Shown here: positions 1 to 11,024 of the stretch, piece by piece
Numbering within the stretch: the stretch's first letter is position 1
Layout: the number at the start of each line of letters is the position of its first letter
NCBI GenBank assembly: GCA_964023275.1
Contig: OZ029929.1
Coordinates: 310,001-374,000, forward strand
Length of the DNA stretch: 64,000 nucleotides
Direction: 5' to 3'
Source: Norana najaformis
Lineage: Eukaryota; Annelida; Clitellata; Crassiclitellata; Hormogastridae
The notes under the pieces: generated by a model
Told to the model about the DNA's origin: nothing
What the model saw: only the letters and a program-made list of their open reading frames with translations
Databases searched by the model: none
Program-made: the position numbers and the translations under genes

Positions 1-119
1 TTACAGGCAGGGATAATAGGCACATTAATATTAAGTCTAACTGAAGACAGTTATTAAGCTGACTTAAATCATTTGGCCTGATTTACTGACGTGGTTTGCT
101 AATTAAACCCAGTTATTAT

Positions 120-200
120 TATCTATTTATTAAATCGATTGATTGATTGATTTATGTATTTATTTATTCATTCATTCTTTCTTTCTTTCATTCATTCATT
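120..200. repeat. ATTT/ATTC-type microsatellite
   Basis: Degenerate tetranucleotide tracts (TTGATTGA, TTTATTTATTCATTCATTC, CTTTCTTTC) lie just downstream of the basic-region exon in the minus-strand gene direction. They code for nothing. Confidence 0.8.
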
Positions 201-277
201 AAGGAGGAGTAGACGTATGAGGAAGAGAAGAACAAGAACAACAAGAACAACAAAAAGTTAGAGTGTCGTAAACTGAC

Positions 278-373
278 GGTGGCGACATCTATGGCCGATG
301 CTTTGAGTTTCGTTCGGTATCTTTCCGCTGCTCTTCGATTGCTCTCCTGTCGCCTCCGCTTCCTCTCCTCCTC
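278..373 (-). CDS. bZIP transcription factor, basic-region exon (probable exon 2)
   Basis: A 32-codon stretch is rich in Arg and Lys and contains SNRRAAERYR. This fits the bZIP DNA-contact pattern N-x2-A-A-x-R-x-R with Arg eight residues after Asn, and it resembles the ATF4/ATF5 type (N-x-x-A-A-x-R-Y-R). The upstream border is a strong acceptor: a pyrimidine-rich run ending TTCTAAG, with AG at 375-374. The reading phase is 0, matching the donor of the exon at 2127-2649. The proposed donor GTCAGT (277-272) is weak. The leucine zipper is not seen and would lie in a further exon, probably beyond the left edge. The family binds DNA as nuclear dimers. The motif and splice acceptor are seen; ATF4-like membership is inferred. 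Confidence 0.6.
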
Positions 374-819
374 CTTAGAAGAACAGGATGAAGATGCAGA
401 CCATGTCGTCACCCTCCTCCCTCCACCACCGCCTCTGCTGCCCACCTTTACTCACAAAAACAACCAGATATCGCTAAACACTGGATGATGCAACACCTGA
501 TCTTAGGAAATTCATAACGCTTCCAACCGATGCCATAATTGTCCTGTATTCTTCAACTACGTTTAATCGAAAGATCGCGTTGAAACGGCTGTTAGGTAAG
601 TTGAGAGTTAAGGTGGACGTCATCTGGCAGCCACAAGATGCAAATAATAATAATTTTAATAATTTATTTTATTTCACGTATTAAAGCATTGAAACTGAGA
701 CGCGGTTTTAATAATAATAATAACAATAACAACAATAATAATTATAATGCTGTCGCCTTCCGAAGTACTTTCTCTATGCCAAAACTTGATTATAATCATA
801 ATAAAAAATAATAACAAAA

Positions 820-876
820 CGACACTAACAATAACAACAACAACAACAACAATAATAATAATAATAATAAAACAAA
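820..876. repeat. ACA/ATA trinucleotide microsatellite
   Basis: Runs of (AAC)n then (AAT)n sit immediately before the 21-bp minisatellite inside the proposed bZIP intron. Confidence 0.85.
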
Positions 877-884
877 TCGACACC

Positions 885-1140
885 GACTGCCAGCATCGAG
901 ACACAGACTGCCAGCATCGAGACACAGACTGCCAGCATCGAGACACAGACTGCCAGCATCGAGACACAGACTGCCAGCATCGAGACACAGACTGCCAGCA
1001 TCGAGACACAGACTGCCAGCATCGAGACACAGACTGCCAGCATCGAGACACAGACTGCCAGCATCGAGACACAGACTGCCAGCATCGAGACACAGACTGC
1101 CAGCATCGAGACACAGACTGCCAGCATCGAGACAGACTGC
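885..1140. repeat. 21-bp minisatellite, about 12 copies
   Basis: About 12 near-identical tandem copies of a unit containing ACTGCCAGCATCGAGACAC. The unit is 21 bp, so each frame repeats a 7-residue peptide (for example TDCQHRD on plus), and all six frames stay open. The last copies are degenerate (1120-1150). It lies in the intron of the bZIP-like gene and is flanked by trinucleotide repeats. Homogeneity of the copies suggests recent expansion. Confidence 0.95.
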
Positions 1141-1185
1141 CAACATCGACGCACAGAACCGAACAGCATCGACACACCGTCACAA

Positions 1186-1217
1186 AATTTATTATCATTA
1201 TTGTTATTATTATTATT

Positions 1218-1248
<31 letters not shown>

Positions 1249-1460
1249 ATGTTTGTAGTAGAGTTCCGGAGAAGCAGATGGCGTTCCCACGCTGGACAGC
1301 TACTGAGAGTCTTTGAAGCAGGTAGCTGGTCTCCAGTGAATTATTATTATTATTATTATTTTTATTTTTATTATTATTGTTATTACTATTAATATTAATA
1401 ACAATTATAATTATATATATATTAATATTATTATTATTTTATTATTATTATTATTGTTTT
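1186..1460. repeat. ATT/CAT trinucleotide microsatellite cluster
   Basis: (ATT)n and (CAT)n at 1186-1245, then (ATT)n and TTTTTA tracts at 1338-1460, interrupted by about 90 bp of ordinary sequence at 1247-1337. Confidence 0.85.
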
Positions 1461-1499
1461 TGTTTTTGAAATTTAGCGCCCCGAGGTTCATATGATCCC

Positions 1500-2095
1500 G
1501 TGTGGCGTGTGAATCGTCGACATTAATCGTATGCTGATGATGTCCAGGCTTCTGTTCAGGGACCTCCGTCTGCGCAGCTTGCTCTTGGTAAGATTGATGC
1601 CTTGACTCATGATATTCAACATTGGATGCCCTGCAATCGTCTTCTCCTTAATCCTGCTAAGACTGAGTTGATCTGGTTTGGTTCTAAATACCGTCTTGCT
1701 CAGCTTGACTACTCCCCCTATCCAATCCCTTATATATTCAGTTGTCACTGGTAATTAGAGCTCGCATGGGAGGCTCCAAAATATCTTTGTGATCTTATTC
1801 GGCCTCCACACTTCTAGTACCTCATCCCGTCCTTTACGTTCTCTAGATCGTATGGATCTATTTGTTCCTCGTGTTAAGTCCTCCTTTGCTCAGCAGAGGG
1901 CTTTTGCTATTGTTGGCCCATCTCTACGGCATGAACTTCGGCTATCGTTTCGTGTAAGGGTCACTGTTGGTGATGGAGTTCAGTCAGCTCGTTGTTTAAA
2001 GACGTTCTTATTTCCCAGTGGCTCTCATGCTGGAAGCGCCTCTGAGTAGTTTATTCGGTAAGAAGCGCTATATAAGTTATCAAATACAATACAAT
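1500..2095 (+). mobile_element. CR1/L2-like LINE remnant (RT core piece plus C-terminus and 3' tail)
   Basis: The plus-strand frame from 1530 reads YADDVQ, then DIQHWMPCNRLLLNPAKTELIWFG. This is the reverse-transcriptase catalytic YADD box followed by the usual N-rLkLNp-KTE segment. After an internal deletion near 1750, sequence from about 1840 encodes the LINE C-terminal pattern (LFVPR...QQRAFAIVGPSL). The copy ends with AAGCGCTATATAAG and an A/CAAT-rich tail. Several internal breaks and deletions make it a dead copy. It lies antisense within the intron of the bZIP-like gene. Confidence 0.85.
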
Positions 2096-2126
2096 TAAGG
2101 TGTGCTGCGCATGTATCTCTGGTTAC

Positions 2127-2649
2127 CTTAGTTACGCCGGCGTTCTTCTTCTGCGTCTTGCTGGCCATAACCTTTTGCTTTAGCTTGACCTTTGCCTCGT
2201 TTGAACTGTAATTGACCTTCGCCCCTTCGTCGTCCATATGGACCGGCACCGTTATGCCTGACTGCGTCCAAGAGGAGTCGGGATCCGTCAGAAAACCTCG
2301 CCTGTTTTCCGCTTGACTGATTCCGTCCAAGTTAAACAACCAGAGACTGGAGGTCAAGGGGTCATAGGACTCCTGCTTCGCGATCGAATCCTCCTCCTGC
2401 ATCATCAGGGTCTTCACAGGGTTCGGACTTTCGTCCGGTGGTCTCCACTGAGCAGGCGAGAGGACCAGCGAAGGACAGAGGTCCTGATAATTCTCCATTT
2501 CATCCTTTAGTCCTAGGCCGACCGACGGAGGTGGGTCGATGCTGAGTGGATAGGAGTTCAGATCGGAGACGGATGGGTTGTAACTGGTTGGCTGGAAAAG
2601 GTCGCCCAGGGAGATCTCGCTCAAATCGTCCGACATTAAGTTAGGCTCC
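2127..2649 (-). CDS. Acidic N-terminal exon of the probable bZIP factor
   Basis: Translation starts at ATG 2636-2634 and runs 170 codons to AAG, followed by a consensus donor GTAACC (2126-2121). The exon probably begins near 2649, after the acceptor TTTGTTCTAG. The product opens MSDDLSEISLGDLF, an acidic and hydrophobic segment typical of transactivation domains. It is rich in Asp, Ser and Pro and ends in a Lys-rich stretch (KLKQKVMASKTQKKN) leading into the basic region encoded at 278-373 in matching phase 0. Reading through the donor gives 203 codons, but the last 33 are intronic and include a LINE tail. Borders and composition are seen; function as activator is inferred from the downstream bZIP motif. 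Confidence 0.6.
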
Positions 2650-2689
2650 CTAGAACAAAGAATTTAACCTAATCATTAGTCGCTTTTTG

Positions 2690-3065
2690 TATCCCTAATC
2701 TACTCTAATCTAATCTAAAAACTTCTATCGTGCCGTTATCATAATGCCCAACGCATCAGTCGATAGTCGCTTCAATTCAAAATCACAATCCAAAATCATA
2801 GTCCGTTGGAGAAGCTGGGTCGAATTCCGGTTGGTCGGAGAACATTAAAATAACGGCACTATAGAAGCAGTTGGGTGGATAAGCAAGTTGAAAAAAGATT
2901 CGTCTGTATTTTGGGCCTGAATGACGTCAACAGAAATGAGAGAACGAACTGAAACGGGCATTGAATTCCGAAGCTTTGGACCGGCTGCCGAGAGGCTCCG
3001 AGGGCCCAACAGTGTTCGGGTGTGGGGCAGGGCACTGGTCACAGTGTCCATTGATCGAGTGCAAT
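2690..3065 (-). mobile_element. CR1-like LINE 3' end
   Basis: The minus strand encodes LGPRSLSAAGPKLRNSMPVSVRS, the LINE C-terminal pattern R-x-F/L-S-x-x-G-P-x-x-x-N-S-x-P. This is followed by the family tail (ATGCGTTGGGCATTATGATAACGGCACGATAG). It is 5'-truncated and lies upstream of the bZIP-like N-terminal exon. Confidence 0.75.
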
Positions 3066-3112
3066 ATCTGTTAGTGTGAGGGGTGAGCATGTAGATAGGT
3101 CGGCTCATCGTC

Positions 3113-3300
3113 ATCATATCATCATCATCGTCGTCATCATCATTATTCGATTTCTCGCTCAGTGGAAGGACATATGGCGTGTTAACAAATGCAGTACTTA
3201 CTTTACTTACTTATTTACTATTTTCATTTGTTATTATTTATTATTATTTGTTGTTGTTGTTTTTGTTGTTGTTGTTGTTGTTGTCATCATTAAATATTCT
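3113..3300. repeat. CAT and TTG trinucleotide microsatellites
   Basis: (CAT)n at 3113-3145 and (TTG)n at 3249-3285, separated by AT-rich sequence. Confidence 0.8.
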
Positions 3301-3460
3301 GTTTTTTCTTAATTAATAGAAGCCGAGAATTGTCTGCAGCAGAAACCATCCATCGCTCGTAACAAGCTCCATCCCTCACTCCAATCATTTTTGATGCTAC
3401 ACGCAGCACGTGGCGCCACCTAATGAATGCAGGTAAGACATCAGAAGGTTTCGTTACATT

Positions 3461-3474
3461 CGCTAGAGGGCAAC
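3461..3474 (+). promoter_or_regulatory. Isolated CTCF-like motif
   Basis: CGCTAGAGGGCAAC, preceded by CATT, matches the YAGRKGGC core. It is the same ATTCGCTAG sequence that recurs in the tandem units at 17.9-55 kb. Confidence 0.35.
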
Positions 3475-3504
3475 AGAATGAATCCGGTCTGTTTGTCTGC
3501 CTGG

Positions 3505-3572
3505 CTGACTGTCTGCCTGCTTGTGTGTCTATCTGTCTGTTTGTCTGTCTGTCTATCTGTCTGTCTGTCTAA
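3505..3572. repeat. TGTC tetranucleotide microsatellite
   Basis: Near-perfect (TGTC)n with minor variants. The Cys/Leu/Ser-rich frames through it are artefacts. Confidence 0.85.
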
Positions 3573-3699
3573 TGTTTTACTTTCCCTTCTCAATCACAGA
3601 AATCCACGTTTTTATGCATTTTATGTCAATGAACAGCCAAGCAGAAATAAATATACTTTTATTAGTAACTTATGAAATATCAGTTGGAAAACGACGCCA

Positions 3700-4500
3700 G
3701 TGCCAGTGTCTAACTGGCGCTATATAAATCTCCTACTGCAATAAGTACACTGCTAATGTAACCGTACTTGGTCTATTGTTTGCTTGTCATGAGTCAGACG
3801 GACCACTGACAACTTGCGTCCCTTGCTTACTCACTAACCCATCCCAAAAGACGGCGGAGGGGGTTTGGGTGGGGGGTTGTGATGACGAACACCCAGGTAT
3901 ATGCCCAGGTAGCTCACTCTCAAGTGACGAAGGTCGTTCTTCTTCGATGCGTCATGGCAGATGACCGCCTGTGATCAGACATCGATTGCACAATCGACTT
4001 CTAATAATCCTCTGCAGATCAGGCAAGACGGTTCACAGCGCTGACCAAATCAGATCCAATTATATAGCGCCTCTAAGAAACCAGTTCTTCCACGAATCTC
4101 TCCAGCATAAACAGAACAGTTGTTAAATAACCATCTGTTTAGAAATGACCGCGATAAGCAATTATACTCTGTACAAACGCAGTTTTCCAATTGTAAACAA
4201 GTTCTTCTAAAATGGCTGTTACGTTCGAAAAGAGCATGGCTAAAAATATCCGTCGATTACTCAGCAGACCAAACATGAAGCTCTGAATCGTCGTTGACTG
4301 TAAATAAAGCCGAGACAAAAGCTACTTTAAAACGATGGCCTAAAGATGACTTTAAGCAATAAAAAGATGACGCCATAATATCAACACAGATATCTCTGTT
4401 TACAAAGCACAGAATTCGAGGCCAGTCTGAACAGCCTGGACGAAAACTGGTCCTTGCGCTGAGAGATCATCATAAGCCATATATGGCAGAATGGAAACCA
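3700..4500. other. Intergenic, retroposon scraps only
   Basis: A LINE/SINE-type tail (GGCGCTATATAAATCTCC, 3717-3734) and an antisense tail (TTATATAGCGCCTCT, 4060-4074) are visible. No gene is supported in the rest. Confidence 0.6.
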
Positions 4501-4514
4501 ACACTAGTCATAGG

Positions 4515-4835
4515 GGACTACACAACTCATAACATAACACAACACAACATAACATAACAACATAACATATAACATATAACATACCATAATATAGCATAAC
4601 ATACCATACTACCATGACATAACATACATACTCTAACCACGTACCGTAACATACCATAACAGCATAACAACATATAACATAACATATATATAACACACCT
4701 TAACATATAACATACCATAACATAGAACATGCCATAATATAACATGATACAACGTACAATATTATGACGTTTAACATAACATATCATAACATAATATAAC
4801 ATCTCAGACCACAGCATAACATAACTAACATAAGA
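4515..4835. repeat. Degenerate ACATA-type satellite
   Basis: About 320 bp of imperfect AACATAACATACC-like units. Long frames with Cys/Tyr/Met bias on the minus strand are by-products. Confidence 0.85.
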
Positions 4836-4884
4836 TAGAATCTAAGTGGTTTAGGAGCTTGTTCATCCGTTTTAGGACCATTGT

Positions 4885-4995
4885 AAGCTACTTAACTAGC
4901 AACTTCTATAGCGCCGTTGGATAATTCACAAGGCATCAACCGATGGCACGCCAAAACCAGGCTGCAATCAGGTTAATAGCCAGTCCACTATGACG
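4885..4995 (-). mobile_element. LINE 3' tail fragment
   Basis: Antisense copy of the tail family GGTTGATGCCTTGTG...GGCGCTATAGAAGT, also seen at 10366-10430, 29520-29570 and 38980-39040. Confidence 0.6.
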
Positions 4996-5029
4996 GTGAA
5001 AAATCTCTCCTTTCACATCACTGCTGTTC

Positions 5030-5680
<651 letters not shown>

Positions 5681-5825
5681 GTGTGGAATAGCCTGGAAGA
5701 CAGTGTTGTCGTCAGGACTGTAGCATTCAGAAATTTCCCAGCACAGCCATCCTTCTTACACTGAAGAAGAAGAACTCCCCATTCCAGTCGGGGTCTTAAG
5801 CAATCGGCAGTTGTATGTACCCAGC

Positions 5826-5836
5826 ATGCCTCTCTC

Positions 5837-5869
<33 letters not shown>

Positions 5870-5882
5870 GTCTCTGTCTCTC

Positions 5883-5917
<35 letters not shown>

Positions 5918-5925
5918 TTCTCTGA
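5826..5925. repeat. CT / CTGT microsatellite
   Basis: Compound (CT)n and (CTGT)n array. Confidence 0.9.
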
Positions 5926-6445
5926 TCGTCTGAAACATTGCTTATCTAAGCCCCGAATCCAGAGGACAAAGGGGTGTTTGCCCCTCGCACCAAACGAGGC
6001 CAAGAAACAAAAAGAGAGGGTAAGTATATCCCGCCCGGTGGCTGCAAGAACTCCTTCCCACAACCCCACGTCGCATACCGGCCCCAAGTTATATGGAGCG
6101 AAAGGTCATGACCCTGTTGGGGAGGGAGGGATCAGGAAGGAAGAAAAGCCGATTCAGCATTTTCACCCAGGGCTATTTTTATCTCTCTCATCCTGATTGT
6201 TCGAAAGAGGCTCGAGTGTTTCCTCGCATTGTGAAGCTACGTATGGCCTAAATTACATTCACTGAATGTCATCGAATAAAACTCTAGAGATAAAGTTTAA
6301 AAGGACACATGTCCTGTTTAGTAAATATGAAACTCTATTAACAGAATCATAGCCATAATATATGACGTCGTGTGCAGTGTACTGTGTCCCAGACTACAGT
6401 GCACTTCTTCTAATCTCAAAAGCATCGAATTCACCCTAGATAAAG

Positions 6446-6515
6446 TAACTCCTCCTCCTCCTCTCTTCCTCCTCCTCCTCCTCCTCCTCCTCCTCCTCCT
6501 CCTCCTCCTCCTCCT
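6446..6515. repeat. (CCT)n microsatellite
   Basis: About 20 CTC/CCT trinucleotides with one interruption. Confidence 0.95.
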
Positions 6516-6559
6516 AACAATCAGAGGTTAACCGCTGTCCAAACCAACCACCTCCAGGA

Positions 6560-6865
6560 GTCGAACTCTGTACAACAGAACACAACACATCAGAACAGAA
6601 TAGAAAAGAACAGAATAGAACAGATGAGAATGGAACAGAATAGAACAGATAAAAATGGGAAAAAATAGAACAGAATAATGTAACAGAATAGAACATATAA
6701 GCACGGAACAGAACATCATATAAAAATGGAACACAATAGAACATATAAGAATGGAACAGATTAGAACTAAACACAGAATAGAACAGAACAGAACAGACTA
6801 GGATTTAGGTAATCATAAAGAAAACACAAAAGAACAAGAGTACAACGAGAATAGAACAGGATAGA
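6560..6865. repeat. Degenerate GAACAGAATA satellite
   Basis: Imperfect repeats of GAACAGAATA / GAACATATAA over about 300 bp. The minus-strand Phe/Tyr/Ser-rich frames here are by-products. Confidence 0.85.
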
Positions 6866-7089
6866 AATGTTTTAATTAAAAAAATTAAAAATTAAAATCA
6901 ATATGAAACATTTAGAATCTACCACTTCAACTGATTCAGCTCACCACGCTCTCACGGCGGCGCCATAGAAGCTATGAGAAAACGAACATGCTTACATTTT
7001 GTTAGCTGATGCTGTACTATAGGAAAATTTCGTTCTCCTTTCGTCTCTGTATCAAAGGTTCGACTCCTGGGTCGTCGTATGATCGTAAT

Positions 7090-7235
7090 TGTAATTGTAA
7101 TCGTAAGCTCGAGATTTCTACAGCGCCCAACGAAAGCAAAGTCACGGGAACCAGCTTATTCACAGGCGCTCAGTCAAAACCAAATCGATAGGCAGGAAGG
7201 ATTCGATTCCAGGTCAAAATCCAAGATCCGGGAAG
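7090..7235 (-). mobile_element. LINE 3'UTR tail, GAATAAGCTGG family
   Basis: Antisense copy: simple tail GTAATTGTAATTGTAATCG, then CTCGAGATTTCTACAGCGCCCAACG, GAACCAGCTTATTCAC and AAATCGATAGGCAGGAAGG. Confidence 0.8.
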
Positions 7236-7239
7236 CCGA

Positions 7240-8345
7240 GCCCCTTAGGAAGATTTGCTCTTTCTTTCACTTGCGTCCGTCTTCTCTGCGCTTAAGTCAA
7301 AATATTTTCAAAACAAAGGTAGCATGCCTCTCTCTCTCTGATCGCCACTGTAGATAATGGTAGGTAAGAGAACCAATACTTTACCTAACAGGTGCTAATT
7401 CTGAAACTGCGCGTTTCGTCACAATACAATCACGTCTCATTGTGCAAGAACCAGGATGACAGGATCTGCCTAGGTCAAATTGAACGCAATATTTCAGTCG
7501 AAAAATTCCCTCTAATATTCCGTTAGCTGGTGATCTACTTACATCGTTTTCTTATTGAAATATAACTCTTTCTCGGTATTTTGGAATCTGACGAAACGCG
7601 TTTTCTGCCTCTTATCTTAAGATGTCCCCATCCGTTGAAAGACTTTTGCCGACTGTGCAGATTCGCTGCAGCTACCATGATGCAGAGTAGCGCTATAAAA
7701 TAACCAACGCAGTAACCACGCATTCGGCCACGCTGGAGGGGATTTCCCAGCGTCAGCCTCCAGTTGCCATGCGTCAGCATTTTCGTCTCACTGTTTTTAA
7801 ACAACAGTCTGCCAATAGTTCACCAAAAAGTCCAATTATTAACTGAAAGGGACAACCTTTAATGGGTGGACTACGCATTCTAGGATTTAGATGCTGTATG
7901 TGCTGTTCTTTTCACTACCCGCTTAAAATATCTCGATGAATCTCCAAACCTAAACCCCCTCTGGTGACTTATGATAATGGACTAGTCCAAACATGTCGGG
8001 ACCTGCCCGCCTTCGGCTGTCAATCAAACCTTGATCAGCTGGTTTAGTATTAATAGTTAACCAATTGTCTGACCACTTGGGAAATTAGGTATTTTTCGAT
8101 ACAAACTTTGTTCAGATTAACCATTCAAAAGGAAAACACTTTTAGTACAGATCATCTCACTCTTCAACCATTTAGGGTTATTTAAAAAAAAACAAATGTA
8201 CGCCAAGGCTGACATCAGAGAAGAGGAAACGGACAGACAGGTACACACACAGACAGACACACAGACGCAGACGGACAGATCACATGATAACCACTTAAAA
8301 CTCATGTTGTATTAAACAAATTGGGTTAAAGCTTTCAAACAAGGT
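7240..8345. other. No gene recognised
   Basis: About 1.1 kb of ordinary complexity. A small ACAG-type microsatellite lies at 8229-8280. No frame has recognisable similarity or convincing splice borders. Confidence 0.5.
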
Positions 8346-8349
8346 CATT

Positions 8350-8580
8350 CTTCTTCTACCCCTTATCTCACTTTCCGCTCCAATTCCAAAAACCATCCAC
8401 CGTAGCCGTTTGACTGTGCATGCCTGACTCTTGGATCGTACCTGGAACCGAACATTTTCTGCCATTCGATTTTGTTTTGACTGAACGCGTGTGAATAAGG
8501 TGGTTCCCGCGATTTAGCTTTCTTTTGGCGCTGTCAATATCTTGAGTTTACGATTACAATTACGATCCCCAGTTTACGAT
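8350..8580 (+). mobile_element. LINE 3'UTR tail, GAATAAGCTGG family
   Basis: Contains CCATCCACCGTAGCCG, ACTCTTGGATCGTACCTGG, CGTGTGAATAAGGTGG and the tail ATCTTGAGTTTACGATTACAATTACG. Confidence 0.8.
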
Positions 8581-8767
8581 TACTATTTGGCCGCAGTGTT
8601 TAACCTGGTTACAACTGCATTCGCTAGGGCGCCACGCGCTCTCTAGTGCCGCGCTACCTTGTGAATGCAGTCTTATAACTTACGAGACGACCTCTGGCGA
8701 GTATTACGGACAAAATTCCTTCTCGCATCGGCATTTCTGGAGGATATCTTGTGACCTGTCTGCCTCG

Positions 8768-8778
8768 ATGTTTGTATG

Positions 8779-8812
<34 letters not shown>

Positions 8813-8838
8813 TGTATATATGTATGTATGTATATATG

Positions 8839-8870
<32 letters not shown>

Positions 8871-8942
8871 TGTATGTATGTATATATGTATGCCTGCCTG
8901 CCTGCCTGCCTGCCTGCCTGGCCACCTGATTGCCTGCCTGTC
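8768..8942. repeat. TATG and CCTG microsatellites
   Basis: (TATG)n at 8772-8892, then (CCTG)n at 8892-8942. Open frames here reflect the repeat. Confidence 0.95.
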
Positions 8943-9094
8943 TGTAACAGCAACCCGGATTCGATCCCCCTTTAGACCAAGGTTTAATCAATTGCTGTGT
9001 GGCATGGTGAGGGGTCGTTCCTCACCGATGTTTTACGGTTTCGAATATCAATGCATCAGAGGATGTCGATCTCCACCCCACACTCCGAAACGAA

Positions 9095-9096
<2 letters not shown>

Positions 9097-9165
<69 letters not shown>
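9097..9165. repeat. (CT)n microsatellite
   Basis: About 34 CT dinucleotides. Confidence 0.98.
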
Positions 9166-9166
<1 letters not shown>

Positions 9167-9224
9167 AGCTGGATGGATTGAATAGCAACTGATGTCCCTT
9201 AATAAGCGACATAAATATAAGTGG

Positions 9225-9480
9225 AAACGTTTTTCCATAGCGACCGTATGAACTTGACCTTGCTCATTTTACATGGAATTGATCGGATGAGATCCTTCAC
9301 CACCGCTGCCCGTTTGAAGGGTGCCACGCCATTTAAGGTCCCCGTTTACGAACCGTGATAGCCCGATATTAAAATCTCAGAAATAAGCCACTATCGGTAT
9401 ACGAACCGACATCTTCATGTCCCCTATGGGTGCCTTAACGTACGCTGTAAACAACGATCTAACCAGCATAGACTATATAG
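9225..9480 (-). mobile_element. SINE, GGTCGCTATA tail family
   Basis: Antisense copy of a SINE whose body includes CTGCCCGTTTGAAGGGTGCCACGCC and GGTCCCCGT and whose 3' end reads CATACGGTCGCTAT...ACATTTAC. Relatives lie at 30.2, 40.45, 46.7, 54.2, 58.7 and 61.6 kb. Confidence 0.7.
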
Positions 9481-9975
9481 CAATGAGATGTATTTTAAGC
9501 AGTGTATGGTGCCACTATCAGCCACAGTTACTGCTACATGAATTACATGAGTAGGCCGCATGACAAATGAACCGAGCGGGGGTCAGATGTGAGGAGGTCC
9601 TTTGACCGGAGATGAAACGCTATTGGTTGCAATTTCAGACCGTATCTACCAAGTGTGAAACGCACGTATGCGATGACCCATCACGCAGAGATATCTAGGT
9701 CAAACATTACAGGTAGAATCCAGGTAAATTTACAGAGGACTCGTTGATTGCTAGCGCAGATAAATAATGAAATAGGCCGAAATTTAAATCCGGACTAAAA
9801 GTATTTCGAGCGAAAGTAGATTTTTATAAGGCAGTTGAGTCTAAGACAATGTTGTAAGACAGTCGATCAGGGAGGGAAGTACAGGTGACTGGCGGTGCCA
9901 CCGATTGCAGGTAAGCATAGGTGAAAATTTTTCCATAAGGGCTGACTTAAAGTGAATAGAAATTTGACTGCATGA
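9481..9975. other. No gene recognised
   Basis: Ordinary-complexity intergenic sequence. No frame or motif stands out. Confidence 0.5.
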
Positions 9976-9979
9976 TTTC

Positions 9980-10180
9980 GAATCGTAATCGTAATAGTAA
10001 TCTCGAGACTTCTACAGCGCCCAACGAAAGCTAAACCGAGGGAAGCAGCTTATTCACAGGCGCTCAGTCAAAACAAAAATCGATAGGCAAAAGGGTTCGG
10101 TTCCAGATCAAGATCCAGGCGTCAGACAGTGGGACGGCTACGGTGGATGGTGTTTGAAATTGAGTGAGAAGAAAGATAAG
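9980..10180 (-). mobile_element. LINE 3'UTR tail, GAATAAGCTGG family
   Basis: Antisense: TCGTAATCGTAATAGTAATC tail, then TCGAGACTTCTACAGCGCCCAACG, AGCAGCTTATTCACAGGCGC, GTTCGGTTCCAGATCAAGATCCAG and GGCTACGGTGGATGGTGTTTG. Confidence 0.8.
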
Positions 10181-10254
10181 TGGAAGAGAAAGAATCAGGA
10201 TAAGAATGATTTCGAACTGAAGTAATAACTGACTGTTTTAAATGTTGTGCATAA

Positions 10255-10445
10255 AACTGATCAACGATTGGCTGATAGCAAGAACAGTGAACCTATCCAC
10301 CGTAAGCTGCCTCTCAGTCTGGGTGGAGTCATCTTCTGGATATTGACCTGGTTGACGCTTGGCTTTGGTGCGCCATCGGTTGATGCCTTGTGCATTAGAC
10401 ACCGGCGCGATAGAACTAATTACCGTTACAATTTATGTCGAATTC
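10255..10445 (+). mobile_element. LINE 3' tail, GGTTGATGCCTTGTG family
   Basis: Ends GGTTGATGCCTTGTGCATTAG then ACACCGGCGCGATAGAACTAATTACC. This is a second LINE tail family, distinct from the GAATAAGCTGG family but also closing with a GCGC-ATAGAA box. Confidence 0.65.
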
Positions 10446-10469
10446 TTAACCCCGAACGTACAGACTTTG

Positions 10470-10760
10470 TTATATTGTATCATATTATATTGCATTGTAT
10501 CATATCGTATCGTATCATATCATATATCATATTACAGTGCTCAACGTCGTTGTTATCATATCATCGTCATCTTCTTCTTCATCATCAGCAGCAAACAGCA
10601 GCAGCATCATAATGGAACATCTGAAGAGTTAAACTGCTTTGGGGAATTTCTTTTGAAGTGGCAAATCTGCTATTACAGTTAACAAATTGCAAAGTAATCG
10701 TCATCATTATCAGTCATCGTCAGCATGATGACGAAGATGGTGATGGTGTCGATGATGATG
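10470..10760. repeat. ATATC / CAT simple-sequence region
   Basis: TATC/TATCG pentamer-like repeats at 10470-10535 and scattered CATCAT / GATGATG tracts to 10760, in the 5' flank of the LRR gene. Confidence 0.7.
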
Positions 10761-11024
10761 ATACGACGATGATTATGATAATGACGGGAGCATTGATTTA
10801 CTCCACCTTTAGAGTTCATCTTTTTGGTTTTAAAATGATGCTTTAGTCATCATCATCAGTATCTTCAAAAAACTAGAACAGAAATAAGAAACATGTAGCA
10901 TTGTCCTCCTCCTCCTCATCGTCCTCATCCTCGTCATCTCCAAGAGCAACGCATCCTCATAACAGTGATTAATGGGTGTAGTTGCAGCTGTGTTCTCCTC
11001 TCCTACACTGGAACTGTTCCCAGA

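Noticed and set aside
674-1316. Long frames with CWQS, DTDCQHR and similar repeats
   Set aside because: They are the translation of the 21-bp minisatellite and flanking trinucleotide repeats; all six frames are open.
8654-8991. Tyr/Ile/His-rich and Cys/Met-rich ORFs (also at 28.2, 31.7, 32.6, 34.5, 42.7, 43.2 and 45.0 kb)
   Set aside because: By-products of TACA/TATG tetranucleotide repeats; no stop codon arises in most frames of such tracts.
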